Shown here: one piece after another, positions 29,101 to 37,033 of the stretch
How positions within the stretch are numbered: position 1 is the first letter of the stretch
Layout: every line of letters starts with the position of its first letter
Source: Histomonas meleagridis
Taxonomy: Eukaryota; Parabasalia; Tritrichomonadida; Dientamoebidae
DNA length: 64,000 nt
Assembly: GCA_020186115.1 (NCBI GenBank)
Contig: WSYJ01000030.1
Location: forward strand, 1-64,000
Reading direction: 5' to 3'
Position numbers and translations under genes: made by a program
Notes under the pieces: generated by a model
Databases searched by the model: none
What the model was told of the DNA's origin: nothing
Seen by the model: the letters and a program-made list of their open reading frames with translations, nothing else

Positions 29101-30661
29101 TAAGTTGATCTGAATTTTTCGTTTTGATTGCAATTTGGAAACTATTACATATTGAATTATAATCATATTTAGCTTTGGATGAGACAGGTTTAAGAAAGAT
29201 ATTCCAAAAGTAATGTTCAATTTCAACTTTCTTTTTCTCTATATCATTTGTAAAGTCTAATCCAATTGATAATAATTCATCATGATGTTCTTTCTCATAT
29301 TTGATTACTTCGTTTAATGCTGGAATAAATTGATCAGGATCTGCTTGTGGAGTATTAGTAACAACTTTCTTCAACATTGTTTGAACCATATTACCAATTT
29401 CACGTATTTTCCCTTCATTCTTTTTCTTTTCGATTAATTCGTCTTTATTTTCTGTTAAATCTTCATATTCTTTAAAAACTTCACGAAGTTCTGGTTTCAA
29501 AGAAATTATTTCTTCTTTTTTATCAACTGGTGTAAGATTAATATTTGGATCAATTGGATTACTCATTACTTTATATAAACTATTATATTGTTGTTCTAAT
29601 CGTTTTTCATTTAATACTTTAGCACCTAAAATAGTTCGAATGCCTTTCAATGTTTGAATAATACTTTCAACTTTCTTTTGACATGCAACAACAATAATAT
29701 TTTCATATTGTTGCCTACAAATTTCAAGGTCTGCATCAACAGTATTTTGCATTCCTTCAATTGAATCAATCATTTCTTGTTTCTCAGCAATATATAACTC
29801 AAAAGCTTCAATTGCTGATTGTCCTGATGACATTATTTTAGTTTTACTCTTACATGTATTTGCTCTTGCTTGATATTCTTTCATAAATGTTGTTTGTTCT
29901 TTGCTTAAACCTGTTGTTGATGGAGGTTTCACTTCTTGAACTGCTTGTGGCTTAGCTGGTGTATTTTGAGTTTCAGGTGATAATTCTGATTCCATACGAA
30001 CTAATTCATCATATTGATCAAATATTGCAGAAAATTTCGAATTTGTATTAATTATTGCTTCACGTCGATCTAATGGACATACATTAATTTTAGGATGTAT
30101 TTGTTTGTTCATTTGGTCTTTTGGTCCAGAAAAATTCTTCTTAAAATTATTAACATCTTTTTTAACTCCAAATTCTTTGATTTTCGCAAAATTCCTTGAC
30201 GCACCTTCAACAGCTCGTATACATGTTTTAACTATCATCTCTTCCCATTGTTTGTGAATTAAATCTAAATCAGAATCAATCGTTGATTGCATTCCTTCAA
30301 TTGTTGAAATTATACTTTGGTTTTGCTGAATGTAATTATTGAGTTCATCCAATTTAGCTTGTATATCAAGAGAATTCTTGGAAGCTGAAATCAATGGACG
30401 TACTTTTGCTCTATACATAGCTTCAAACTTCTTAGCATCAGCAGAATTTGGTGCTGCAGATGTTGATGGTGCTGGTGTTGGCTTTGCTGCTGCTGGTGCT
30501 GGTCTTTGTCTTGCTGCAGGCGCTGCTGCCTTTGGTGCTGATGCTGTAGAAGGTGCTGGATCAGGTGAATCATTAAGTCCGAATTTTTCTTTCAATGCAT
30601 TAACTCTATCAGTCTGCCAATCAAATCCGATTTCAGCAAAAGTTTGTCCATACTCAATCAT
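26117..30661 (-). CDS. large repeat-containing helical protein of unknown family (main piece)
   Basis: 1514 residues from the ATG at 30661; the same frame is open upstream to about 30745 (SVERNLTSAEKLEGRSQLAR), so this is probably the downstream part of the gene that begins at 31062. An Ala/Pro-rich linker occupies residues 34-72. Two copies of a domain of about 140 residues follow (about 86-222 and 262-402), each with IEGMQ(S/N)T(I/V)D(S/A)DL near its start and N(V/L).P(L/V)D(R/K)(R/K)E.II near its end. A more divergent copy ends HTFMEKRKEIIEFDSK. The middle is long and helical; the C-terminus (GYSMTCSNYGTNQLLSSGFS, then FANGVGEVQILPNKHYVWLY) looks beta-rich and globular. I do not recognise the family. 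Confidence 0.7.
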   Translation of the reverse strand: MIEYGQTFAEIGFDWQTDRVNALKEKFGLNDSPDPAPSTASAPKAAAPAARQRPAPAAAKPTPAPSTSAAPNSADAKKFEAMYRAKVRPLISASKNSLDIQAKLDELNNYIQQNQSIISTIEGMQSTIDSDLDLIHKQWEEMIVKTCIRAVEGASRNFAKIKEFGVKKDVNNFKKNFSGPKDQMNKQIHPKINVCPLDRREAIINTNSKFSAIFDQYDELVRMESELSPETQNTPAKPQAVQEVKPPSTTGLSKEQTTFMKEYQARANTCKSKTKIMSSGQSAIEAFELYIAEKQEMIDSIEGMQNTVDADLEICRQQYENIIVVACQKKVESIIQTLKGIRTILGAKVLNEKRLEQQYNSLYKVMSNPIDPNINLTPVDKKEEIISLKPELREVFKEYEDLTENKDELIEKKKNEGKIREIGNMVQTMLKKVVTNTPQADPDQFIPALNEVIKYEKEHHDELLSIGLDFTNDIEKKKVEIEHYFWNIFLKPVSSKAKYDYNSICNSFQIAIKTKNSDQLITNFEKLQAMLNEKIHRKYYPHTFMEKRKEIIEFDSKIQKAFDTYDNYKDQINALARKFDVFHQIEAIQYDLPVKVHQVEYTFEHSSTDFKQIMEVVKDLQKDRNIIEAISKEYPDDSELMVMINEIKNEYFVGPTIEKADQILANQENYVSESYEEMYSKLLQDIFNIIKMFEPEIITNGSLAAEIIRHYYMYALQCKNQEFESIKLFKEEFEKINQKLMQYSSNIDDYNLFQSLLGYSSTIDRYEELQYKIKNLDRGTVLEDMDKLYQQYKTKTGKTIKTVERKLTEKESCEVKTHNKEFNEYAKNYINKYNNGKCKAKRICGEYMRLLKFFKVDNNIEIPFEDSFMKNACVNWLDKGFQSIKEHIKKYIKQKDMNKEEMLCYWCFIPTTYDKFEHFLTFLELYITTSPNYRYSTMSQEVKDCIDFYNTFIVINSASIIHIFREANKYGDDLYGKNYNNGRILILQNIIKKLLNSVKNMGYYDGNMKELIDLALENVELDQSKFIFYPYETNVLIPSIKSKIQKLINTNNPTQILEAFSYVDYLLGMNCHDSESEKLIDESFSKCLSTFGFIPHLHIFVSRCFPIFLRSPSTDYNQSIFAKIPTSEEITRHKIRSISNFDEILGQGFKQLAIDHIISDILHLLHQQIYNFNDYQYIFKEKFPFLGTSYYSLNFRRNVFSSAKWIHKLYEDVNSYPIGRRTQDDESFREIYADNIFSTLFPISDLIVTLEMTPETVPYQIHAVYPLPNLLVQYSLYEISYKNWKSIVEEKLHHLEYISDRNSDYTITSALYLNFYKKKAEEDTNEIISKFVKMCHDYEVNTQLKITEDKNKLYKEYVEPYKDKEILVEFEGNVSEKWNIQKTTKGYSMTCSNYGTNQLLSSGFSYNPAEDGSMMHMIFANGVGEVQILPNKHYVWLYKGKVAKEHDHKMADGVTANIKRGKAPDCIPIILSYAPNMEKLAIKINADIERERMENPINTIIKSSRVNCFQEFSN

Positions 30662-30735
30662 TTCTTTGTCAATTGCAGAGATTAAAGTTTTTGCACGAGC
30701 TAATTGACTTCTCCCTTCTAATTTTTCAGCACTTG

Positions 30736-31062
30736 TTAAATTACGCTCGACCGACGTGAAATGTATTTTATAGGTTCGATCTTTTTTAACTTATCAAATC
30801 TTTCATCTTTTGTACTTAAATAATTATCTATGGCTGTATAAATTCCAGCAAATTTCGGATTTTCTGAAATAGATTTTCTCCTATCCATAACACAAACATC
30901 GGTACCTTTTGCTTTTCTTCCAAGATCTGCTTCAAATAACTTCGCATTTCTTTCAAAACCTTTAAAATCTCTTGATGTCCATGACGATTCACATGCCTTA
31001 ACATATCTATCAAGATTATGTAAGGTTATTTTTAATTCTCTGTCAACTCCTTGTGTGTTCAT
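30736..31062 (-). CDS. 5' piece of the same helical protein
   Basis: This piece starts at the ATG at 31062 (MNTQGVDRELKITLHNLDRY), about 14-18 bases after a TCATTTTT initiator-like string on the same strand (31066-31080). It ends with VCVMDRRKSISENPKFAGIY and a stop at 30736. The VMDRRKSI motif is the same as PLDRREAI and PVDKKEEI in the next piece, so it is a further copy of the repeated domain. A one-base shift near the GC-rich CGTCGGTCGAGCG (about 30745-30760) would join the two pieces into one protein of about 1650 residues. Confidence 0.6.
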   Translation of the reverse strand: MNTQGVDRELKITLHNLDRYVKACESSWTSRDFKGFERNAKLFEADLGRKAKGTDVCVMDRRKSISENPKFAGIYTAIDNYLSTKDERFDKLKKIEPIKYISRRSSVI

Positions 31063-31080
31063 CAAAAAAAAAAAATGAAG

Positions 31081-31744
31081 TTTTCATTTGTGATGGAAAG
31101 GAGACTTTTTGAAATAATTTTTTCTGAGCATTAAAATAGAAATTTCCATAAAATTCGAAAAATTATTAAATTTTTTGTATTAAAAACTATGATTATTATT
31201 GATATTGTAAATATATTTCAGTTTATTCATGTCGAAATCTGATGTAAATTGGATAAAACATCAGGCATTTCAAAGCGATAAAAATTAGGGTTTTGTTTGC
31301 CATGAATAAAAAAAAAACTATTCAAATTTGAACGTTGCGGAGGTTATTCGAATTCGAATTCACTATAAACCGCTTGTAACGTGGCTAGAATAGTTTTCAA
31401 TTAGGGTTCGATACAAGTCACTTTTTTATCGATCAACGAAAACGATAATACGGTTATCCATCGTTCCCAACACATTTTTTGTTCATTCCGAAACATTGAG
31501 ATCTTTTTATGAATTTGTGATATTTTAGTGTATTCAATTTTTTTCTGTATATGTTATAGGAAGACCATCATTAGGAATGTGCTATGGAGAAATCACAGCA
31601 TCAAAATGAAACTAAAAAATACAGATGCGAAATTTTAAAACTTAAAATTTAGAAATTATTGATATTTTTATTGATAATGATTTTTTTTGGAAATTCTTAA
31701 AGACATTAACAAGAAATGTGTTTCTATCCAAATACTATAATAAA
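31081..31744. other. intergenic
   Basis: No gene, repeat or RNA is recognised between the start of the large helical gene and a small relic at 31745. Confidence 0.45.
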
Positions 31745-32037
31745 GATCTTTGTGTGTGAGCAATGCCGTTTATCTGGGTAAACAAATTCAACTAAACATC
31801 TGCCTAATGCTTCCTAGGCACTAAGTATTGTCTTATCTGTTGGCAAGAACTTACTAACAGCAATGCCATGGTGTGTGGATGGAATAATGCTAAAGTTCTC
31901 TTGCCCATGTGCCGATCACACTTTTTGACCATCATCAGATCTGCACAGGACACTATGATAAAGAACGCGATAAAGACAATGATTCTTACAACGTCATTGC
32001 TGGGTAATGATTTCATAATAATTGAACAAAATTTCAT
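31745..32037 (-). pseudogene. small protein relic in two frames
   Basis: One minus frame gives NDVVRIIVFIAFFIIVSCAD, then LMMVKKCDRHMGKRTLALFH and PHTM. The neighbouring frame then gives AVSKFLPTDKTILSA, an in-frame TAG, EALGRCLVEFVYPDKRHC and HTKIF. Read in series the two halves look like the end of one NAD(P)-binding-type (atypical SDR/epimerase-like) protein with at least one frame break and one stop. The family call is weak; the fact that two adjacent frames carry protein-like text is the main evidence. Confidence 0.35.
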
Positions 32038-32111
32038 TTTTTAAATTAATTTTATTCATTTTGCTTTTTTAAATGATTGAACCAACAGATAATTTTTTCT
32101 TTTCTTTTTAT

Positions 32112-33548
32112 TCATGAATCGTCTTCGTTATTTAATGGTTCATATACCTCATTATCTTGCTTAGGTACAATAATCCACACGCACATCAAAGCAGACAAGA
32201 AAGCGAACACGCATCCTGATCCAATAATTGGTGCTTTCCAATCACCTGACAAAGCACCGATACCAGAACCCAAAGCGAAGTTCGAAATTTGTTGACCAAC
32301 AACAGAGAATGAGTTTAACACGCCCATATATATACCCATTTGTTCTTGTGGAACAATCATTCCGACAACAGCGAATGGGATAGAGTTGAAGATCGTACAA
32401 GAGATACCAAGTGGAGCGAATATTCCGAGCAACGCCCACCTATTCTTTACGAAGAACACTGCAACTAAGCAAACGCCTTCGATAATCTGTGAAAGTGCAT
32501 ATGAAAGTTTTAATCCTACAGCTTCGGTAACTTTATTTTGGACTGTTGAATATAATAAAACTAAAACATTAGAAATAGCAATAACAAGCATACCGAAGTT
32601 AACACCTTCATTATATAATGCTTGTTGTTCTGCTGTTCCATTTGTGCGACCGCCGAAAATATCATTTCCGAAGAAATCTGTGGTCTCAATGTTAAATGGA
32701 TAATATGCCATCCATGAAAAGAAATATACAATGGCAATTCGTAAAACAGGTTTTGGCATCGTTTTGGCTGCGAAAAAGATTTCTTTAAGTGGATTGTTAC
32801 GTTTTGGTTTCTCACGAAGTCGTTCTTCGCGGGTAACAACACATGTAACAACAACACCAATAACTAATAAAATAACACCAAGGATAATAACAAGCTGTTC
32901 ATCATTGACTGATAACTTAAGACGTTGTGCAAGACTTAAGCCTCCAATGAGATTTGTAATGATGGCCGCAATACCTAACATAACTGAGCCAATTGTGTTG
33001 GCTTTGACTTGCTGCGACTGAGGAACGACATCACCAATAAGAGTTCGTGATGGTCCTTGTAATACATTGATGCAAATGTTGGTAAGGAATAAGGAAATAA
33101 CAAATATTGCAATGCTCCAACCTTGGCGGGATTTCTCTGTGCTACCAAAGGCATTACCTAATTGTTCTACAAAATACATTAAAAGAAAACCAATACAAAT
33201 TCCAATTGCTCCTGCTATAATAAATGGACGGCGGCGACCAATCTTTGCCATGGTAATATCTGAATAAAAGCCAACAAGTGGTTGAACAATAAATCCTGAT
33301 AATGGACCTGAAAACCAAATAAGTGATTGATAAGTTGATGCAATTCCAAGACGTTGCATAATTGGTGTGCCTAATGCAAATTCAACACTATATGCAATTT
33401 GATAAGCAAGCATTGAACAACAAATTCCGCAAATGTGGAAAAAGGATAAAGATTCTCTTTGATTAAGTGGAACCCATCCATCATTGCTATCAGTAATCTC
33501 TTCGTATCCAGGAAATTCGGATGAGATTTCGTTATAAGTTCTTGACAT
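32112..33548 (-). CDS. MFS sugar transporter, SLC45/sucrose (GPH) type
   Basis: 478 residues with about twelve hydrophobic segments. The cytosolic loop 2-3 carries VGFYSDITMAKIGRRRPFII (residues about 90-110), the G..SD.....GRRRP signature shared by plant sucrose carriers and SLC45 proteins, and a similar RS/PSRTLIGDVVP element lies in the middle. The N-terminus is short and acidic with no signal peptide. It probably moves a disaccharide or hexose with protons across a cell or vacuolar membrane. The start at 33548 is preceded at 33559-33565 (minus strand) by TCATTTC, 15 bases upstream, which fits the initiator. It is divergent from the HAD gene at 33699. Confidence 0.88.
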   Translation of the reverse strand: MSRTYNEISSEFPGYEEITDSNDGWVPLNQRESLSFFHICGICCSMLAYQIAYSVEFALGTPIMQRLGIASTYQSLIWFSGPLSGFIVQPLVGFYSDITMAKIGRRRPFIIAGAIGICIGFLLMYFVEQLGNAFGSTEKSRQGWSIAIFVISLFLTNICINVLQGPSRTLIGDVVPQSQQVKANTIGSVMLGIAAIITNLIGGLSLAQRLKLSVNDEQLVIILGVILLVIGVVVTCVVTREERLREKPKRNNPLKEIFFAAKTMPKPVLRIAIVYFFSWMAYYPFNIETTDFFGNDIFGGRTNGTAEQQALYNEGVNFGMLVIAISNVLVLLYSTVQNKVTEAVGLKLSYALSQIIEGVCLVAVFFVKNRWALLGIFAPLGISCTIFNSIPFAVVGMIVPQEQMGIYMGVLNSFSVVGQQISNFALGSGIGALSGDWKAPIIGSGCVFAFLSALMCVWIIVPKQDNEVYEPLNNEDDS

Positions 33549-33558
33549 GTTTCTTTGT

Positions 33559-33565
33559 GAAATGA
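33559..33565 (-). promoter_or_regulatory. initiator-like TCATTTC of the MFS gene
   Basis: On the minus strand TCATTTC lies about 15 bases before the ATG at 33548, in the place and form of the parabasalid initiator (TCA+1(C/T)T(A/T)). Confidence 0.45.
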
Positions 33566-33698
33566 GAAATGTTTAATCTGTTGGATTCAATTTTCAAAGA
33601 TTTACATCATTAATTTTGACCTGCTGAAGAATGCGCGTTTTGAAACAGTTTTGAAAAGACAGCCGATGAATGCCAATTCAAAATAATCTGAGCTGGTC

Positions 33699-34400
33699 AT
33701 GAATCATTCATACGATAATCTGTTATTCGATGCCGATGGAACTTTATATGACTGGGAAAAAACAGAACACAAAACAGTAGAATTGCTCTGGGAGGAATTC
33801 AAGTTTCCTAAAGATTCAATTCAAACATATATTCGATTATCATGTAATGCCTGGGAAGATTTTTCAAGTGGTTCGCTTGCTATTGAAGACCTACACCCAA
33901 GAATTTTTAAAGAATTCATTAATGAAATTGGATATAATCACTTAGATCCAAAAATCATTTCAGATAAATATTTACAAGCACAAATAGACTTTTTATATTT
34001 TTATGATCAAAGCCGTGAAGTACTTCAAGAACTAAAATCTAGAGGATATCATATTTACATAGCTACAAATGGAATTCCAATAGATCGTTTCACAAAACAT
34101 AAAGAAGAAGGGTTATTTGAAGATGTGTTTTATGCTCAAGTGATTCACTCATATAAGCCACAGAAGGACTATTTCGAAAAGATATTCCAAATACTAAATC
34201 TTGATGAAGAAGGAAAAAGGAAAACGGTTATGATCGGCGATAGCCTCAAAAGTGACATACAAGGAGGTGCTAATGCAGGACTAACGACTGTTTGGTTTAA
34301 TAGAAATGGAAAATATCCATACCCAGTAGAACCGGTAAAGCCAGATTATGAAATTCATGAGCTCAAAGAACTTCTCCAACTGTTTCCCAAGAAACAATAA
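33699..34400 (+). CDS. HAD-superfamily nucleotidase, YjjG-like
   Basis: 233 residues. All four HAD motifs are visible: FDADGTLYD near residue 10 (the two catalytic aspartates), IATNG near 124 (Thr), HSYKPQKDYF near 148 (Lys) and IGDSLKSDIQGG near 178 (acidic metal site). A helical cap lies between motifs I and II, as in the YjjG/pyrimidine 5'-nucleotidase group that clears non-canonical nucleotides. The close match to bacterial YjjG layout suggests lateral acquisition (inference). It lies only 150 bases from the divergent MFS gene, so the two may share a promoter region. Confidence 0.88.
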   Translation: MNHSYDNLLFDADGTLYDWEKTEHKTVELLWEEFKFPKDSIQTYIRLSCNAWEDFSSGSLAIEDLHPRIFKEFINEIGYNHLDPKIISDKYLQAQIDFLYFYDQSREVLQELKSRGYHIYIATNGIPIDRFTKHKEEGLFEDVFYAQVIHSYKPQKDYFEKIFQILNLDEEGKRKTVMIGDSLKSDIQGGANAGLTTVWFNRNGKYPYPVEPVKPDYEIHELKELLQLFPKKQ

Positions 34401-34733
34401 TTATTCAAAAATGTTCATGAACAATTTAATAACTCAATATTAAATAGTATGATTCATAAAACATATTTAAATAATAAATTCCTTAATTATAATATTTCAC
34501 TGAATCTGATAGATTTTAAAATCTGAATAATATTTCCTCAATAGTTTCTTTTTTAATAAGGAAATTTAAAATTAATTTCTTTTAATAGTCCGTAATAATA
34601 CTGACATGTTGAATGTATTCATCAGATTGATATTCAATTAAAAAATTTGTATCCGCAAAAAACGCCACATGATTTTGTTAGTACGTAACAAACAAAAAAC
34701 AAATAAAACTGGTTTTGCATCTCTGTTTAGAAT
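34401..34733. other. intergenic with the promoter region of the PRMT gene
   Basis: AT-rich spacer with no gene. The true initiator for the methyltransferase lies further right, at 34761-34769. Confidence 0.45.
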
Positions 34734-34760
34734 ATGAAAATTTTCTCAAAATGCATTTTG

Positions 34761-34769
34761 TCACTTTTT
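34761..34769 (+). promoter_or_regulatory. initiator TCACTTTTT of the PRMT gene
   Basis: TCACTTTTT (A at 34763) lies 25 bases before the ATG at 34788. The same string sits about 23 bases before the ATG of ankyrin copy 3 (39365-39373) and about 36 bases before the start position of the solo ankyrin-domain gene (50293-50302). This repeated placement supports it as the transcription start element. Confidence 0.6.
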
Positions 34770-34787
34770 GTGTTCGTTAATTTTTTG

Positions 34788-35777
34788 ATGGCTGAGCAAA
34801 CCCAAAAAACTGTTCTTTATAACGAAGACATCAATTCAAACTATGCACAAACAGCTTTACACCTAGATATGATTCAAGACAAGTTTAGAACATTAACATA
34901 TTGTCAAGCAATAGAAATGAATAAAGAACAATTTGAGGGAAAGGTTGTTCTTGACGTTGGAAGTGGAAGTGGTATTTTGTCTCTTTTTGCAGCAAGATCA
35001 GGTGCCAAAAAAGTATACTCAGTTGAATGTACACCAATTGGTTACATTTCAGAGACAATTATCAAAAACAACCACTATGAAAATATAATAACAGTACTTC
35101 ATGGAAGGCTCGAAGAAATTGAAGTCCCTGAAAAGGTTGATATTATAATATCTGAATGGATGGGATATTCTCTTTATTTCGAAGTTATGCTTCCATCAGT
35201 TCTTCTTGCTAGGGATAAATATCTCAAACCAGGTGGTGCTCTTCTCCCTTCAGCAGCACAACTCTTTATTACCGGTGTTCAAGCATATGAATATTATGCA
35301 ACACAAATTGAATATTGGGATAATGTCTATGGGTTTGACTTCAGTGCAATGAAAGGCCAGGCCTTTACAGAGCCAGTTGTTGATCAATGTGAAAAATGGC
35401 AATTAATTACAAACTTTTCGACAATATCCGAAATCAATCTTCATGATTGTAAAACGGATGCGTCTTTCTTTGTTTCTCCGTTCACGCTCAACGTAAAACA
35501 GAACGAAACGCTGCACGCCTTTGTTACTTACTTTGATGTTTTTTTCAATGATTTACCTGTGAAGAAGACGTTATCTACTTCACCGATGAAGAAACAGACG
35601 CACTGGAAACAAACCTTCTTCTATTTGAAGAAGCCACTTGAATGTCATAAAGGTGACGTTGTACATGGGACAATAGAATTTAAACCTAATGAAAAAGATG
35701 ATTCTGGTTTGTACATAACCATCAAATATAAGCTCAATGATGGCGAAGAATTTTCTCAGGATTATGACTTCTTTTGA
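34788..35777 (+). CDS. type I protein arginine methyltransferase (PRMT1-like)
   Basis: I place the start at 34788 (MAEQTQKTVLYNEDINSNYA), not at the upstream ATG at 34734, because TCACTTTTT lies between them. The protein is then 329 residues. The SAM-binding core is complete: VLDVGSGSGILSLFAARSGA, the ribose-binding SVECT, and the double-E loop SEWMGYSLYFEVML with both catalytic glutamates. The THWKQTFFYL (THW loop) and the C-terminal beta-barrel (LNVKQNETLHAFVTYFDVFF) follow. It would make asymmetric dimethylarginine on nuclear and RNA-binding proteins. Starting at 34734 would add 18 residues that mimic a signal peptide (KCILSLFVFVNFL), most likely an artefact of the promoter sequence. Confidence 0.92.
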   Translation: MAEQTQKTVLYNEDINSNYAQTALHLDMIQDKFRTLTYCQAIEMNKEQFEGKVVLDVGSGSGILSLFAARSGAKKVYSVECTPIGYISETIIKNNHYENIITVLHGRLEEIEVPEKVDIIISEWMGYSLYFEVMLPSVLLARDKYLKPGGALLPSAAQLFITGVQAYEYYATQIEYWDNVYGFDFSAMKGQAFTEPVVDQCEKWQLITNFSTISEINLHDCKTDASFFVSPFTLNVKQNETLHAFVTYFDVFFNDLPVKKTLSTSPMKKQTHWKQTFFYLKKPLECHKGDVVHGTIEFKPNEKDDSGLYITIKYKLNDGEEFSQDYDFF

Positions 35778-36049
35778 GTAAATACTTTATGGAAATTTCC
35801 ATATTTGCATTCTTTGAAAATCACTAACTAAAACTTCAAAAATATGTATTAAAGTCAAGTCAAGTGACCTAAAGTCTTTTTCTCGGAATTGGAAAATTTC
35901 ATCATGGTTGTTGAAAGCCTTATAACACATGAACAAGATTATTTTTTAAGAAAAAGATTATCACATTATAATGCACAAATTTGATTCTAAATATCCTTTA
36001 ATTTCGAGATCAAATCAAAATAAAAATATGTAAATGAAAATTGGATAAA

Positions 36050-36077
36050 AACTAGTTCCAAAATGGAAAGCACGATA
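36050..36077. repeat. left terminal inverted repeat of the mariner element
   Basis: Pairs with 36874-36903 in inverted orientation over about 28 positions; GGAAAGCACGATA is identical in both. Confidence 0.85.
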
Positions 36078-36720
36078 GAGAACGATAGAAATCAGATGGA
36101 AAGCTGGTCGTTGTTAGGATTTTATCTAGAAGATCCAATAAAAGCCAATATTGCTCAAAAAACATACCCAGGAGTAATGCATGATGAAAATAAAAATCAA
36201 GCGATTATAAGAATCAGAAGTTTCGGATTTACATATCGCGATATTGAACATTGTCTAAATACATCACAAAAGCATATTACATTAGTACTTAAAGAATATC
36301 AGCTAAGCGGAGAAGTTTCTTGTAAAAAGATAGGAAGACCTCTAAAAATTGATAATAATGATAGAACAAAAATTGATGAAATAACCATCTCATCACCAAG
36401 GTCAACTTGCAAGCAAGTTTCACAACAAATAAGCAGTCCAGAAAAATCAATCAAAAAATCAACTATTGCAAAAATCAGACATGAATCACATTTTTTTTTT
36501 CAAACCACTCAAAAGGAGACCTCAAATGACTCAAGCATGCTTGGATAGAAGACTTACTTTCGCTTATTCTATGTTACAAAACGAGGAAAAAAATGAAAAA
36601 ATTGTGTTTAGTGATGAGTGTAAAATCCAATTTTGTCCAGATAATTCAATGGTCTAAAGTACCACTGATTTTTGGAAATACCCGAACATCTGGACAATGT
36701 AAATATCGCTACAAAATTTT
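36063..36720 (+). pseudogene. mariner transposase, frameshifted and truncated
   Basis: The ATG at 36063 lies inside the left terminal repeat. An N-terminal helix-turn-helix region (KNQAIIRIRSFGFTYRDIEH, then CLNTSQKHITLVLKEY; GRPLKI) reads up to 36548. At a run of ten T (about 36490-36499) the frame must move +1 to continue as FFFKPLKRRPQMTQACLDRR and LTFAYSML, and then IVFSDECKIQF, which carries the first catalytic aspartate (SDE) of the DDE/D triad. A stop replaces the expected Trp after NSMV, then STTDFWKYPNIWTM. The middle and end of the catalytic domain are missing, so no active transposase can be made. Confidence 0.82.
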
Positions 36721-36873
36721 AAAGGACAATGGCAAATTGCTTACACTATTGAAAAACTGAATAAACAGTAAAAACCGATTTTCTCGAGAAAAAGGAAAGC
36801 AAATGACTAGTTTATGAAGAAAAAAATTGTGAAGTACGATTATACTCAATTGGAAAATTAAATAATTGTGAGG

Positions 36874-36903
36874 TATCGTGCTTTCCTTTTTTTGGAAATA
36901 GTT
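36874..36903. repeat. right terminal inverted repeat of the mariner element
   Basis: Inverse of the left repeat, with a few extra A/T in the middle (TTCCTTTTTTTGG against CCAAAATGGAA inverted). It is followed by TA. Confidence 0.85.
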
Positions 36904-37033
36904 TACTTCTAAAAATACAATAAATTTCGAAAAATTCTGATCTTAAATATATTAAGTTTTGATGATAAATTAAAAATTATTTTAATATTTTCTTAAAAAT
37001 ATCTTTTTGTTAATAATTACTGTTTATTTAATT

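Larger units (their letters stand above)
36048..36903 (+). mobile_element. Tc1/mariner-type element, internally deleted, with both TIRs
   Basis: The left end AACTAGTTCCAAAATGGAAA...CACGATA (about 36050-36077) is repeated in inverted form at 36874-36903 (TATCGTGCTTTCC.....GGAAATAGTTT on the + strand). Both ends are flanked by TA (36046-36047 and 36904-36905), the expected target duplication. The element is about 856 bp, shorter than a full mariner of about 1.3 kb, and holds a broken transposase. It is therefore a non-autonomous relic of trichomonad mariner type. Confidence 0.85.

Noticed and set aside
30391-30573. His/Gln-rich 60-aa minus ORF
   Set aside because: It is a frame shadow of the Ala/Pro-rich linker of the large helical gene.
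34734-34787. Secretory signal peptide on PRMT
   Set aside because: A TCACTTTTT initiator lies inside this stretch; the ATG at 34788 is the better start.
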